The translations under genes and the position numbers were made by a program. A stretch of 64,000 bases of DNA from Paramecium pentaurelia (lineage: Eukaryota; Ciliophora; Oligohymenophorea; Peniculida; Parameciidae). A model generated the notes under the pieces. That model saw only the letters and a list, made by a program, of their open reading frames with translations, had not been told where the DNA came from and made no database searches. Location: positions 338,157 to 402,156 of the forward strand of contig CAJJDO010000092.1 of the NCBI GenBank assembly GCA_905183005.1, written 5' to 3'. Below, piece by piece: positions 13,271-25,273 of the stretch (position 1 is the stretch's first letter; each line of letters starts with the position of its first letter).

Positions 13271-13841
13271 AAATTATTATTAATTATTCAAGGAGAAATT
13301 TAATTCTAAAAATATACGAAATATTATTCAATTGATTTTTATAGATCTTCATTCAATCTCATATTCTTCATTTACAAATGTAAATATAATATATAAAATA
13401 GATTTATATTTAGATAAGTTCGGTTGAATTTGAAAATTACTCATTTTACTTATTCACATCTTTATGAACAACTAATATTCAAAACTAATGTAAATTTATA
13501 CTTACATACAAAAGTATTTAATTTGTTTATGAAATCAATATTTTAAGAAATAATTTAAAAGTTTTATAATTTAGATATTTATTTAAAGTCTCTCTAATTA
13601 TATTACAATTATTATTTTATTTTTTCTTAATAAAATGAACATTAGTTTAGAATTGAAAATACAAATTTTTAGTTTTTATAATAATATAATCTTAGGATAT
13701 TGAATATAATTTTTATAAAATAAATAATTATACAATACCTTAGTGCAATATTTAATAACTATTTATTGAACCATTATTAGATTAAATCAAACAACTAAAA
13801 TTTAATTGAAACATATAAAATATACATATTTTATTTATAAA
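13271..13841. other. Intergenic interval with short upstream frame
   Basis: About 570 bp, A/T-rich, between the large unknown gene (start 13270) and the DoxX-like gene (end 13842). A minus-strand ATG at 13444 opens 32 codons to a TGA; it could be a missed first exon of the gene below it or an upstream short frame. Nothing else supported. Confidence 0.4.
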
Positions 13842-14246
13842 TCAAGCGAATTGTAAGGCTCCTAGAGCTCCTACGAACATGATTGAATCTTTATAAGATT
13901 GTGTAAGCATTGGATTATGTACAACAAATATAGCTGATAGTAAATATATAGATCCAATTAATTTTACATAATTCCATTTAAGTAGTACTCCAATACCTAC
14001 AAAAAATTTCAATAAAGCACAACTAAATACAACTAAAGTATATGAATCTAATGGAAATTGCTAAAAAAATTATAAAGATATTACTATTGATGGACTTTTT
14101 GTTAATTATGAAATGAGTTATAGGAATTGATTAGTTTTCTCATGAGTTTATTTAATTGCTACTTATGGATTTTGTAATTAATGAATTGCAAAACCGACAA
14201 AGAAAATAAAAATAGCTAATCTTCCAATCCTTGATGATAATCCCAT
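13842..14246 (-). CDS. DoxX-like four-helix membrane protein (134 aa)
   Basis: An intron-free frame of 135 codons ending in TGA. Four hydrophobic segments are visible: residues 9-20 (LAIFIFFVGFAI), about 70-85 (TLVVFSCALLKFFVGI), 95-106 (LIGSIYLLSAIF) and about 120-132 (MFVGALGALQFA). The N-terminal GRLAIFIFFVGFAIHQLQNP and the overall four-helix layout resemble DoxX/SURF4-related small membrane proteins. In that superfamily the proteins are integral membrane factors of varied or unknown function; no catalytic residue can be pointed out. It is read away from histone H2B, which lies 309 bp upstream on the same strand. Confidence 0.65.
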
Positions 14247-14555
14247 AATTTTATATTGAATAATTATATTTAATAATAATTTCAGATAATAAATTTCATT
14301 ATTTTTATCTATTATTAACTATAATTATTCAATATAAAATAATGGGGGGGAAGTGAAATATACAAAAATTTGTATTTTTTTGTTTTTATTTTAAAGAAAT
14401 AGAAAAGATTCATAATATAATGAAATAGAAATATTCTTTATAAGGTTTATTTATAATAATGGTATTATGGAAGTAGAAGAAGGATGTATTGTTTAAATAT
14501 GGATAAATAGAAAAATGGAGGCATTTTTAATTTGATGTGAATTAAATTTTATAAG
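14247..14555. other. Intergenic between DoxX-like gene and H2B
   Basis: About 309 bp holding the 3' flank of H2B and the promoter of the DoxX-like gene. A run of seven G at 14344-14350 stands out in DNA of this composition. No gene seen. Confidence 0.4.
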
Positions 14556-14933
14556 TCAACCACTTGTGTATTTGGTGACAGCTTTTGTTCCTTCAGAGAT
14601 GGCATGTCTGGCCAATTCTCCTGGAAGGAGCAACTTGACTGCTGTTTGGATTTCTCTTGAACTGAGTGTTCTTCTCTTGTTAAATCTAACCAATTTGCTA
14701 GCTTCAAGGGCAATTCTATCGAAGATATCATTGATGAATGAGTTCATAATGTTCATAGCTTTTCTTGAAACACCAATTTCTGGGTGAACTTATCTCAAGA
14801 CCTTGTAAATATAGAGAGCAAAAGTCTCTTATCTTCTTCTTGCCTTTTTCTTATCATCAGGATTCTTCTTTGTCTTGACTGTCTTAACTGTCTTTTTTGC
14901 GGCGTCTGCCTTTGGTGATTTTGATGGTGCCAT
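14556..14933 (-). CDS. H2B: Histone H2B (125 aa)
   Basis: Core nucleosomal histone that pairs with H2A. The frame is 126 codons without introns. A short basic, Lys/Ala-rich tail (about residues 1-32) precedes the histone fold: ETFALYIYKVLRQVHPEIGV, SRKAMNIMNSFINDIFDRIA, LVRFNKRRTLSSREIQTAVK and the C-terminal LLPGELARHAISEGTKAVTK. Length and sequence fit the family well; the tail is slightly shorter than in animals. Codon use is richer in G/C-ending codons than neighbouring genes, as expected for a highly expressed gene. It has a divergent upstream neighbour at 15153, and a TGATTGGC-containing element lies 60-74 bp upstream of the start. Confidence 0.97.
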
Positions 14934-14992
14934 TTTTATTAATTTGAAAATAAACTTGAATACTCAATACTTAATGTGTCTATTCTGTAATT

Positions 14993-15007
14993 TGATTGGC
15001 TAATTAG
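14993..15007. promoter_or_regulatory. CCAAT-like element shared with the H2A promoter
   Basis: TGATTGGCTAATTAG, 60-74 bp upstream of the H2B start. The same element, TGATTGGCCGATTAG (13 of 15 bases identical), occurs upstream of H2A at 62125-62139, in the opposite orientation relative to its gene. CCAAT boxes are common in histone promoters, so a role in S-phase expression is plausible. It also sits in the divergent promoter of the gene at 15153. Inference from similarity and position only. Confidence 0.45.
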
Positions 15008-15152
15008 GAATATAAGAGAGTGTTAAGTAAAATATACTATGAAAGTATTGTAACATGTTAGGTATAATATAAAATCACTATATTAAATGTTATTTAGATA
15101 GAAGGAGAAGATATAAGATGTTGGAAGAAACAATTTTCATGAATTTTATAGA

Positions 15153-16218
15153 ATGGAACATGAAGCCAAAACTAAAACAGTTAAAATGATGCCTAGTGTT
15201 CAGTCTGGTTTATCTAAATCAACAAAGTTACATATTACTTGAACTATAATAGTTAGCCTATGATTGATGAGAATCAGAGTTCTCTAACAGGAAATAGTTG
15301 GGATGCAAAACACTTAGATACATTTCTCAAATAAAGCAAATATTCAAGTATGAGATAAAGTTAAGATCTTGACAACTAAGCAAAATTTGTTGGGAGTGGT
15401 TAGAATTAAAGTTTCTTGTTTCGTAGACAATAATCTCGTATAATACCAGAATATATTGATTACTTGAACATGAGTAAAATTAATCATATAGTATCTGATC
15501 ATCCTGTTAATAATTCATAAGAGGTAATTACAAAAAGATTGGAAGTACCTTAAAAAAATTATGATTAACAAAATTTAGCATTATCATAAGTAATAACACT
15601 CAAAAAGCCATCAGGGTATTTGGCTGAGCTCAAAGAAACCTAAGAATAACAAAAAAAGTAAATTTATAATCAATAATAAAGATTTCATTAATGGAGAGAA
15701 GAATTTAGTGAAGCAAATAAAGCATATAGAAAGATTAGATAAGCTTATAAGTAGAAAAACTTTTAATATTAGATCAGGAATAATTGGTATAGATAATCCA
15801 ACAATTGAAAATTCAGAATTGTACAAAGAAGATCATCAGAAATATAAGTAAAAACAAGAAAGTCGAATAATTCATTCTATTAATAGATAAAAATGTATAA
15901 TAATCATATTTGATTTTAGCATTGGAAAAATATTCAAGTGCTAATCCTAACATTGAATTTGATAATAAAAAATATGATGATAGTCTAAGTCAAATCAATT
16001 AAACCAGAAAATTAGGATAATATCCTTATTAAACATTTGAGATGGATTATAAATGGATGCATAAGAAAACTATTAATCCATGTTAAAATACATAATAAAG
16101 ATTATTTGGAGGAGTAAATAAAATTAGTAGAGCTGCATCTTTAAGAGCTGAGAATATCAAGAATTAAGAACTTAGAGGAAGAGATTATAATTGTATATCT
16201 TTAACAAAGGTTTAATGA
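15153..16218 (+). CDS. Conserved hypothetical, charged helical protein (about 330 aa)
   Basis: Three introns (26, 22 and 25 nt; the first begins near 15226) restore 331 codons to the TGA at 16216. The N-terminal part is polar and Ser/Gln-rich; the middle contains a basic amphipathic helix (WREEFSEANKAYRKIRQAYK); the C-terminus is Arg/Asn-rich. No domain is recognised; the composition resembles proteins of ciliary axonemes or basal bodies, but this is weak. The start at ATG 15153 was chosen as the first in-frame Met after the histone promoter; upstream codons in that frame have no Met. The stop lies only 15 bp from the end of the convergent DNA polymerase alpha gene. Confidence 0.7.
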
Positions 16219-16233
16219 TAAATATATATAATC

Positions 16234-19200
16234 TCAATTTTTAAGTTTTCTAAATATGTCATTTAATCTAATAAAGCAAAATGGTTATTTGAATTATAAT
16301 TCCTCTTATAATTAATATACTCTTGTTTTGTTTTACTATAAGGCTGTTGTTTATTTATTAATTTCTGATAAGACTTTATTTAAAAACTATGTTAATAGAT
16401 TAACTTATATATTGATTGTTTCCTCATCAATTTTTTGACTTATTTTTTTTTGCTTATCACAACAATCTCCAAAACAAACTCCTTTTCTACAAAAATTTGT
16501 ATGAATATTATTTTCATCCTTGCAATAAACATATCCTTTATAATATTAATTACAAAGATCCTTTTTGATCATTAGTTTAGTTTAATTGGAAATTGATTTT
16601 AAATTTTCAAGACTATAAGAACATTTATTAGTTTGACAATTCAATTATTTAACAAATAGTTTTAATGGATCAAAATATTCTGAATATTTCTATATTTCCT
16701 TACAAACTGGACATTTAAATTCAAATTTTTTTAGAATTTCCAATTCATTTTTTAATTCTTCTTCTATCTTAAAATCAAAAAATTCAGTATTCACTTTGCT
16801 AATAAAATAGTAATATAATTTTACTCTTTGTGTTTATGTGTGATTCCTAAAATTTGAGCTAATTCTTAAATAGAAACAACTTAAATATTTTTACATAGAC
16901 GATCTATGGGATCAAATATTTAAGTTGAGAGATAATAATGATAATCAATGGTTAAATTCTCACTCAATAATTCATCTACAGTATAAGCTCTATATGATAA
17001 ATTCTTCTAAGTTGGATCATCACAAATAACAAATCGAATAAAATGATTGACTAAACTTTAGGGTGATCTTCCATATTTATTTACCATACGTAAAGCTACT
17101 TAAACATGAGGAGCACTAATAGAATCAGCATATTCATGAGGAGCTTTATTTAATTATTTTACAATAATAAAATCTGAAGTTTGTATTTCATATTTAATAA
17201 ACTTATTTTATGTAATTAATTATTTTAAATCCTAATTTGATTTACCACTTAAAATATCAAATATTTATCTTATTTCTTGCATTAAAGTAATTAAATCTCC
17301 ATGTATTTCATCTCTATTTTTAGTTTCCAATAATATATCTAAGACATGAGATTAAATTTTCTTAGAAATATCAGAATATTCTCTTCTTACAAGATCAATA
17401 CCTTTAATTTCTCTTTTAAATACTGGTTTTTCAGTTTATCCTGTCATTAATTCTTCAAGATTATCAATTTTAATTCCTGCATATTTTTTCTTTTTCATTA
17501 ATAAAAGTGTTTCAAATACACCATCAATAGCTAAAACTAATTTTTTATATTTCTTATTTATTTCTTTAGCAATTTGATTACCTAATAATAATATCTCTTA
17601 TAAATTCTTCTCTTATCTAGCACAAATCATCATTGAATCTGTATCACCATATATTACATCATTACTTCTCTCTACAGTATTCTTTGAATCCATAAGTATT
17701 TATCTACCTTTCTGAGTAATTAATGATGCTATTCCAATTGCATAAAATCTAGAACTACTAAATCCCAAACATCCATAAATTGAATTAGCAACTAATTTAA
17801 CTGCCAATTATTTAATATTATAAATCTATTTCATTAATCCAGTAGATCTACTCATCTCTTTTTTAGCTTATTTTCTCATATTAACTAATTTCTCAATTAT
17901 TTAAGGTAAAATTCCACTTCCTGCATCTGGATCAACTTAACCTATATAATCTTTATGATTTTCTGTTTAATCATTCTCTTCTTCAATTTAATTATTCTTC
18001 TTCTTATTCTTTTTAGATTTCTAAGATTTAGTTTAGATTGTCTCTTCTTCTATTTAAGTTTTATCAACTTCAAAACTAATTTTATCTCTTTAAACAGTAG
18101 TAAAACAAATATTATATTCCATAATAATAGAAGGATATAATGAATTGAAATCTAAAAGTAAAACAAATTAAGTATATATATCTGCTTTTGGTTCAAATAC
18201 TAATCCACCACCATATGTCTTTTTAGTTTCTTATTCTTTTTACTATTGATCTCTTTCTTCATCTGATAAATTAATCTTACTCATTTTATCTGGTAATAGA
18301 AATCCTCTTGAAAAAAACTCATGCATTAATAACATTTCATTTCTTTCTGCTCTCTAATTGAGTAAAGATCTATTCCAAACATTTCCACAAATATTTGTTA
18401 ATTATCGAGTTAATGAAATTATATTTAATTTTTATGTAATCTATATTACATACTTAGTCTCCTTTAAACTCAATTATAATAAAGATTAATAACTTTAAGC
18501 ATTTTCAGTATAATTCTTAGTTACATCAGAATCTAATTGTTAAAAATCCTATTTCAAAAATTCCTTAGCCAAATAAGTCATACTATAATCATTACTTTTA
18601 ATCATATCTTTAGCTTAAACCCATAAATCAATAATTAATCTTCCTATAGTAATATATTTGCTTCTCTAAAATAAACTTTTAGGTATCTATTCTCTCTTTT
18701 GTAATCTACTCATCCTATTCCATTCATTAACCTTTAATTTAGCAATACGAGCAAAAAGTTAATCAATACTTTTTTTTGATATTTCATGACCAATTAAACC
18801 ATCAGGATCTATTTATTCTACTTATTATAAAAAATATGATAACATTGAATATTCTGATTCAAAATCTTTAACTTATTTATTTTATCCTTTTATATAACCA
18901 GGAGGTAAAGGAGCATCAGAAGGCATTCTAGCAAGAGTTTAATAAACAACCTACTCAGGTATTTCAGCATCATTCAAATCTATGTTATTCTAAACTGTGT
19001 ATGAAATTGCAATAATTTAATCTTCCTTATCCACCTTACATTATGTTATATTAAAACTTAATAATTTTAAATTTGGAAGAGGTAATTCACCATCATAAAC
19101 TTAAAATCCATTTTAAGGTAATTAAAGAGCATGGCATGTTTTCAAATGAAATTCTTTTGTATCAAGAGTCTAACATGATTTTAATTAGAGCCAACATGGT

Positions 19201-20279
19201 CCTCTTACTTTATTATATATCAGAAATTATTCTACTAATGTCTAAGTTGATTATAATGCATATTTAAATATTGGATTATCAATTCTAACTGGCATTTATG
19301 ATCCATGTTTAAGAGTATATGAAACTTCTAAATATTATTATTAATTTGTTGAAATGTCAGCTATTTCAAATGCATATTATCTATCAACAAATTAATAAGT
19401 ATAATCTTTTTATCCTAATCCTAATTACTTTTTCATTAAAGCTTATAATTCTTATATTAATTGTTATTCTGAATATTTTCCATTTTCATAAGATAAATAT
19501 ATTGTTTTGCGATAATCTTCAAAATACAATGAACATGAATCATAAACATTTAGTTTTTAGTTCTTTACTTTACCAAATACAAATAAACTTCCTGGAAATC
19601 TCATTTAATCTTCATAAATATCAATCCAATACAATAATATTGAACCATTTTTTTCAACAATATCCATTATATCTCTTTCTCCTTTAATTATTTAGTTCAT
19701 ACTAATTGTTGATTAATCATTCTTCATTTATGGAATCTCTACTTTCAATTCCACTTATCTATGAATTGGTAATTATTTTTATTGCACTGCTTTAACCTAT
19801 TATTATTCCATTTTTAGTTGCATTTCTCTTTCTCTTTAACTCTCCAAAAGGCTCACAATTTCATCAAGATCTTCCTCTTTAAATTCTTATTTTTATTTTG
19901 GCTTAAGAGGTTAATTGAATTAAGCTTTATATAGCTCATCACTGTTTGTCACAACTTAATTCAAACTTACTTTTTCAACTTTTACTTATTGAATTACCTA
20001 CTCTATATCATCCGCATCATCACTTAACTTTATACCTGTCTATTTTTTCTTTCTATTCTTCCCCATAAATTAAGTGATCTATTGTTAATTATCAGGTTAT
20101 TTTTAAATATCTTCTTCTTCTTAGGAATCTTCTTTTGCATAATATTCATCATCCTCAATGTCTTATTCTATAAAATCATCAAGGTTTTCTTCTTTTTTTT
20201 CCTTCTTCGAGGGTGGATTCTTTTATAATTTGGCTTATCTCGTTTGCCTCGCTAATTCTTCCAATCCTCTCTCGTTCAT
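16234..20279 (-). CDS. POLA1: DNA polymerase alpha catalytic subunit (about 1,339 aa)
   Basis: Family B polymerase that extends the primers made by primase at origins and Okazaki fragments, in the nucleus. One 26-nt intron at 16799-16824 leaves exactly 1,340 codons. The N-terminus (about 1-190) is acidic/basic and disordered, typical of POLA1. Polymerase motifs: A, DFNSLYPSIIMEYNI (about residue 705); B, KLVANSIYGCLGF (about 835); C, YGDTDSMMI (about 875). After motif A there is a long charged, Lys/Glu-rich insertion. The C-terminus has the two cysteine clusters of POLA1 (CPVC, CQTNKC; CNQ...YC, CRKGVCFGDCC) that bind the B subunit. Length is close to the usual 1,400-1,500. An E2F-like TTGGCGCC lies just upstream of the start. 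Confidence 0.96.
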
Positions 20280-20296
20280 AATATTGGCGCCTTTAA
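20280..20296. promoter_or_regulatory. E2F-like GC-rich motif next to the POLA1 start
   Basis: The plus strand reads TATTGGCGCCTTTAA directly upstream of the POLA1 ATG. TTGGCGCC resembles the E2F core (TTTSSCGC) that drives replication genes in many eukaryotes, and it is palindromic at its centre. In DNA with about 20% G+C a run like this is rare. Function is inferred only from position and similarity. Confidence 0.35.
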
Positions 20297-21841
20297 TAAA
20301 TTTAATTAATTAATATTCGATAGAAAACAAATCATTTTTATAATTCACAGGTTTCAATAAATTCTAAACAGATATTAAAATCTATAAATTTTAAATAATC
20401 TATTATATTCTTTGAATTATTATTATTTATCTAAATGTTATCATTTTAATATTTTAAAGGATTAATAAATATAATATTCAGTCATTAATGCTTAATTCTT
20501 TCAAATAAACTAAAATAAGTTAATAAAATCATTATAACAAAAGTAGAAATTCGTCAGTAAATAAATTTATAGAATATCTTTATTCTTTTTCAAAATTGAA
20601 GTTCTGTTATTTAATAGAATTTTAGTAAAAATATACTTATAGATTCTAAGATTTTCATATATATATTTGTTATGAAGGGAGAATCACAACTTATTAGACA
20701 AGTTAAAATTATAAATGTATACTATCAAAATATTTCAATTAAAAATACTTATGACGTTCTAAGTAAACATAAAAAAAAGAAAATGTATATATATTGGAAA
20801 ATCATCACAATATTTTCATTAATGTTTCATTTACTTATATTTATATTACATGCATAAAAAATTAAAATAATTAAACTTCAGTAAAAAAAATATAAATATT
20901 GGAAATTTATTGTTGATTTGGTTACATAAGTATATCTAAGTGTATATAAATTGATAAATATATGTGATTTATATATATAAAGGAGAATATAAATATTAAC
21001 CTTTTTTATTAATAAATAATATTATAATTATTTTTTCTAAAATTTTTGTCTGATTTAATCTTATAATTATGAGGAATTCTTAAATGTTGATTTATTATCT
21101 CTTGATTTTAAGTTATCATATCCTATCTTCCAATGATATAAAATATAATCAGTTTCTCTTAATCTTTCTAAATGTGTGGCAATCTAAACAATAATATTTA
21201 CTGTTCATTGTAATTTTTTATTTTTTTTATAAGTTCGTATCTCAATAATTATTGTTGGTTTTTAAATAAATAATCTTGAATATTAATTGTTGTTGAGATT
21301 GATTTAGATTGAATAATGATGAAGATTGCTATTTAATTTTATTTATATTTCAAAATCTTAATCCCTACAAAAGTAAGTAATTGAATAGGAAAGTCTTCAT
21401 ATTAAAGAATATTTCAAAGTATTGTTTAAAGTTATCTAACATTTATATATTATATTAAGGAGGTGAATACTTGAAAAACATAAAAATAGAACAATTGTAT
21501 AACTTGATTAGGGGTATATCAAAATTGCTAATTTAGAGTAGATGACAACCTTATGGATATGTAATATTAATTTAAATTCTTAGAATTAAGCTTAGGGATG
21601 ATTAACAATTTTGGAATACTTTTTCAGAGAAATTACTAATTAAAGTGATAAACTACTAATTCAAGTTTAAATACAACATCATTCTAAACATTGGATACTA
21701 TAATAGAGATGTAATGCTTAAAATCATGTAATTCAAATAAATGTAATTATTTAGAACAAATTGCAAATCTTCTTGAAACAATTGATATTTTTTAATGAGA
21801 AAATAAGACTTGAATCTTTTATATAATATTTAAATTTTATG
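20297..21841. other. Long intergenic interval with weak coding-like patches
   Basis: About 1.5 kb between POLA1 and the Myb gene. A plus-strand frame at 20672-20857 (61 codons) lacks TAA/TAG glutamines and any motif. On the minus strand around 21.06-21.19 kb a frame reads HLERLRETDYILYHWKIGYD, which looks protein-like, but no start or intron joins it into a gene. A gene remnant or a small missed gene is possible; I see no certain feature. Confidence 0.35.
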
Positions 21842-23111
21842 ATGTAATAGAGAGAAGGAGCATCTTCGGAATGGCAGAAATTCTTGGAATATACAAAGAA
21901 TGCGAATCCACTTGATTATGGGAAGATTGGCTAATATGTCAAAATAAAATTAACTAAGTTTCCTACAGATCATTTCTTAATTGATTATTATGAAAATGTA
22001 TTTTCAAAGTAAATGATAACTTAATTGAAATATAGTGTGACTAATTCAAAAAATAGAAAAAAATGGCATTAAATGGATAAATATCTATTAATTTGGTGTG
22101 TAGCAAAATTGCTATAAGTATAAGAAAGAGCAAACTTAGTTCCTGTAAATTAACTGTTTATTGGTAGAATGATAAAGATTGGGATATAATTTCAGAAGTG
22201 TTATAAGTTGATACATAATTAATAAAACTTAAATGGATTTCATTGTTACATTCTAATCTTAGAATTCATCAATGGACAAGAGAGGAAGATCAAATTCTAT
22301 AAGATATAGCAGAGTAAATCATATTTTTATTATGTTTAAGATAATTTTATGATAAAAATAATTGGACAGAGTTGACAATTAAATTTAATTCACTTTCTAA
22401 AACATAAAGATATCCTAAACAAATTAGAGAGAGATGGAAGAATGTATTGAATCCAACTATCCAAAAATGTTTATGGGATTCAAAAGAGAAAATGAATTTA
22501 ATTTAATTAGTGTATAAATATGGAAAAAGATGGTCATTAATATAACATCATATTAAAGGTAGAAGTGAAAATTAAATTAAGAACTAATATAATGGGATTA
22601 TGAGAAACTTAAAAAAAGTAAAAGTAAATTATGCTTTATTTATAATAGATTACAAATGAATAAGAAAGGGAATTACTTCTAAATATCATATAAAATCCAA
22701 ATTAATAAATGTAAAACTTGATTGATGATTATTATCTTAAAGTAATTACTACAAAAGAAACATAAAAAAATGGATTAATTAGAGAAGATATCAAGTTAGA
22801 GAATAATTTAAGAATTAAAGAACAAACTTAAATATTCGAATAAGCACCAGAAACTCAAAAAATATTATAGTTTTAATGTAAACCATCCAGTAATTTTAGT
22901 TCCATCTACTTTTGAAAACCAAATTTAAAATCTTCCTTAATTGAACAATGTCTATTAAAATCCTTCATATTAACTTCATCATCATAATTCTTTAGTCTAG
23001 TATCCACTTCCTTTATATCAACCATATTAATACATTTAGTAATACAATTCCTATAAACCAAACTTTTATTCACAGAACTATGCTCACATAAGGTTTCCTT
23101 ATTACATGTGA
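21842..23111 (+). CDS. Myb (SANT) DNA-binding protein (about 390-400 aa)
   Basis: Nuclear DNA-binding protein, probably a transcription or snRNA-gene factor. The frame is restored by introns near 22151-22173 (23 nt), in the first Myb repeat (27 nt), near 22625 (25 nt) and at 22878-22899 (22 nt). Two consecutive Myb repeats are visible: HQWTREEDQIL...QIRERWKNVL and WDSKEKMNLIQLVYKYGKRW...GRSENQIKNQYNG, with the Trp spacing and recognition helices of R2R3-type domains (about residues 145-250). The N-terminal region is helical; the C-terminal 70 residues are rich in Q, N, P and Y, like activation segments. The 27-nt intron is a multiple of three without TGA, so its retention would add nine residues. 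Upstream neighbour distance is large. Confidence 0.85.
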
Positions 23112-23237
23112 GTTTTTTTTATTAATATTAAATAATTAACATCATATAATACAACAAAAATTTATTTTATTTAACAAATAAAGGATATTTGAGTTTAATT
23201 GAATAATTAATTCAAAACACACAGAAATATACATATA

Positions 23238-25273
23238 TCATAAATCGGAATCATAATCGTCATCTGATGCTTATTATTAACTTCCAGATTACTAGTAAAC
23301 TTTCTTAATGATAGGATTACAGATTCTAAATAATCAATTTATATATATACTTTTCCAATTCTTTAAGTTCTTCTTCATAGTCTTCTTTTTCAGCATTTTG
23401 ATTCTTATCTAACCAATCTTAACTATCTTTTAATGCATCCTTAATAGTATCTTTTTCATCATCAGATAATTTGTTAGCCAATTTTTCTGGATCCTAAAAA
23501 ATATAAATATAAAAACATACTTCAATTTGATTTTTCATTGAATAAATATAACTTTCCAAAGAATTCTTAGAATCAATTCTTTCCTTAGCAGCTTTATCTT
23601 ATTCAGCAAACTCTTCAGCTTCTCTTAACATTTTATCAATTTCTTCCTTTGATAATCTACCTGAATCGTTTGTAATAACAATTTAATTCTTATTTCCTGT
23701 TCCTTTATCTTAGGCAGCAACTTAAAGGATACCATTGGCATCAATTTCAAAAGTAACTTCAATTTAAGGAGTTCCTCTAGGAGCTGGTGGAATACCTGTT
23801 AAATCAAAAGTTCCTAATTTGTGATTATCTTTAACAAGTGGTCTTTCACCTTCAAAAACTGAAATTGTGACAGTTTATTATTGATCTTAATAGGTTGTAA
23901 AGACTTAAGATTTTTTGGTTGGAATATAAGATCCCTTTGGAATAATTTTAGTCATGACTCCTCCAACAGTTTCAATACCCAAACTCAAAGGAGTTGCATC
24001 AATAACAATTAATCCTTTGGTTTCATTAGATTCTTCACCACAAATAATACCACCTTAAATGGCAGCACCATAACAAACAGCTTCATCTGGATTGATACCA
24101 GTGTTAGCTTCCTTTCCATTAAAGAAATCTTTAACAATTTATCTGATTTTTGGAATTCTGCTTGAACCTCCAACCAAAACGATTTCATGAATTTCAGTCT
24201 TTTTGAATTTAGAGTCTTCCAAAGCAGTTTACATGGGACCAGTTGTCTTTTTAAAGAGATCATTGTTCAATTCTTCAAATTTAGCTCTAGTGAGTACTTC
24301 ATTGAAATCTAAACCATCAACTAAATCTTCAATTTCGATTTTAGTTTCATGAGTAGCAGAGAGAGCTCTCTTAGATTTTTCAACTTCTCTCTTTAATTTT
24401 TGAATAGCTCTTTTATCAGCACTGATATCTTTATTATGTTTCTTCTTAATAACCTTGATGAAATGATCAATAATTCTTTAATCAAAATCTTCTCCTCCCA
24501 AATGAGTATCTCCTGATGTAGCAACGACTTCAAAGACACCATTATCAATAGTTAAGATTGAAACATCAAAAGTACCACCTCCTAAATCAAAGACTAAGAT
24601 ATTCTTTTCTCCATCTTTCTTATCAAGACCATAAGCTATGGCTGCTGCTGTTGGTTCATTAAGAATTCTAACAACATTCAATCCTGAAATAGTTCCTGCA
24701 TCTTTAGTAGCTTATCTTTAAGCATCATTGAAATAGGCTGGAACTGTGACAACTGCATTAATAACTTTCTTTCCTAAATATGTTTCTGAGATTTCCTTCA
24801 TTTTAGTTAAAACCATAGCAGAAATTTCTTCAGGGGCAAAGATCTTAGATTAATGACCTTTAATGTTAGTGACTTTAATGTATGGTTTAGTGTCTTTATC
24901 AACAATATCATATGGCATAAACTTTTTATCATATTGAACTGTTGAATCTGTATATCTATAATACAATAAAATAAAAATCTTACTTTCTTCCAATCAATCT
25001 TTTGACATCATAAAGTGTTCTAGCAGGGTTGATGGCTGCCTAGTTTTTAGCTGCCTCTCCTATGAGACGTTCTTCATCAGTAAATGCTACAACTGAAGGT
25101 GTAATTCTGTTTCCTTATTCGTTTGGAATGATTTCTACATTTCCATTTTTATAAATTCCAACACAAGAATATGTTGTACCTAAATCAATACCAATGACAG
25201 GGCATTCAACTTTGTTTGTCTTTTCTTATGCCCATGCTCCAAGTAGAAGTACGACAAGGATTATTGTTTTCAT
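23238..25273 (-). CDS. BiP: Endoplasmic reticulum Hsp70 chaperone (BiP/GRP78, 651 aa)
   Basis: ATP-driven chaperone of the ER lumen that folds secretory proteins and drives import. Three introns (23326-23350, 23494-23520, 24956-24983) leave exactly 652 codons. The N-terminus is a signal peptide (MKTIILVVLLLGAWA), followed by the ATPase domain with VIGIDLGTTYSCVGI, FDLGGGTFDVSIL and NEPTAAAIAYGLDKKDGEKN (the ER-type sequence) and GGSSRIPKI; the substrate-binding domain follows. The C-terminus is DSDL, a KDEL/HDEL-like retention signal. Length matches the family. The 27-nt intron has no TGA in frame. The gene is convergent with the Myb gene, about 125 bp apart. Confidence 0.97.

Noticed and set aside
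14566..14787. Plus-strand frame opposite H2B
   Set aside because: Fully antisense to the histone coding region; arises from its codon pattern.
19073..19687. Plus-strand hydrophobic frames
   Set aside because: Antisense to DNA polymerase alpha, whose frame is continuous here.
20672..20857. 61-codon plus-strand frame
   Set aside because: No TAA/TAG glutamines, composition of A/T spacer, no motif and no neighbour support.
24009..24263. Minus-strand frame within BiP in another phase
   Set aside because: Overlaps the conserved Hsp70 frame, which explains the sequence.
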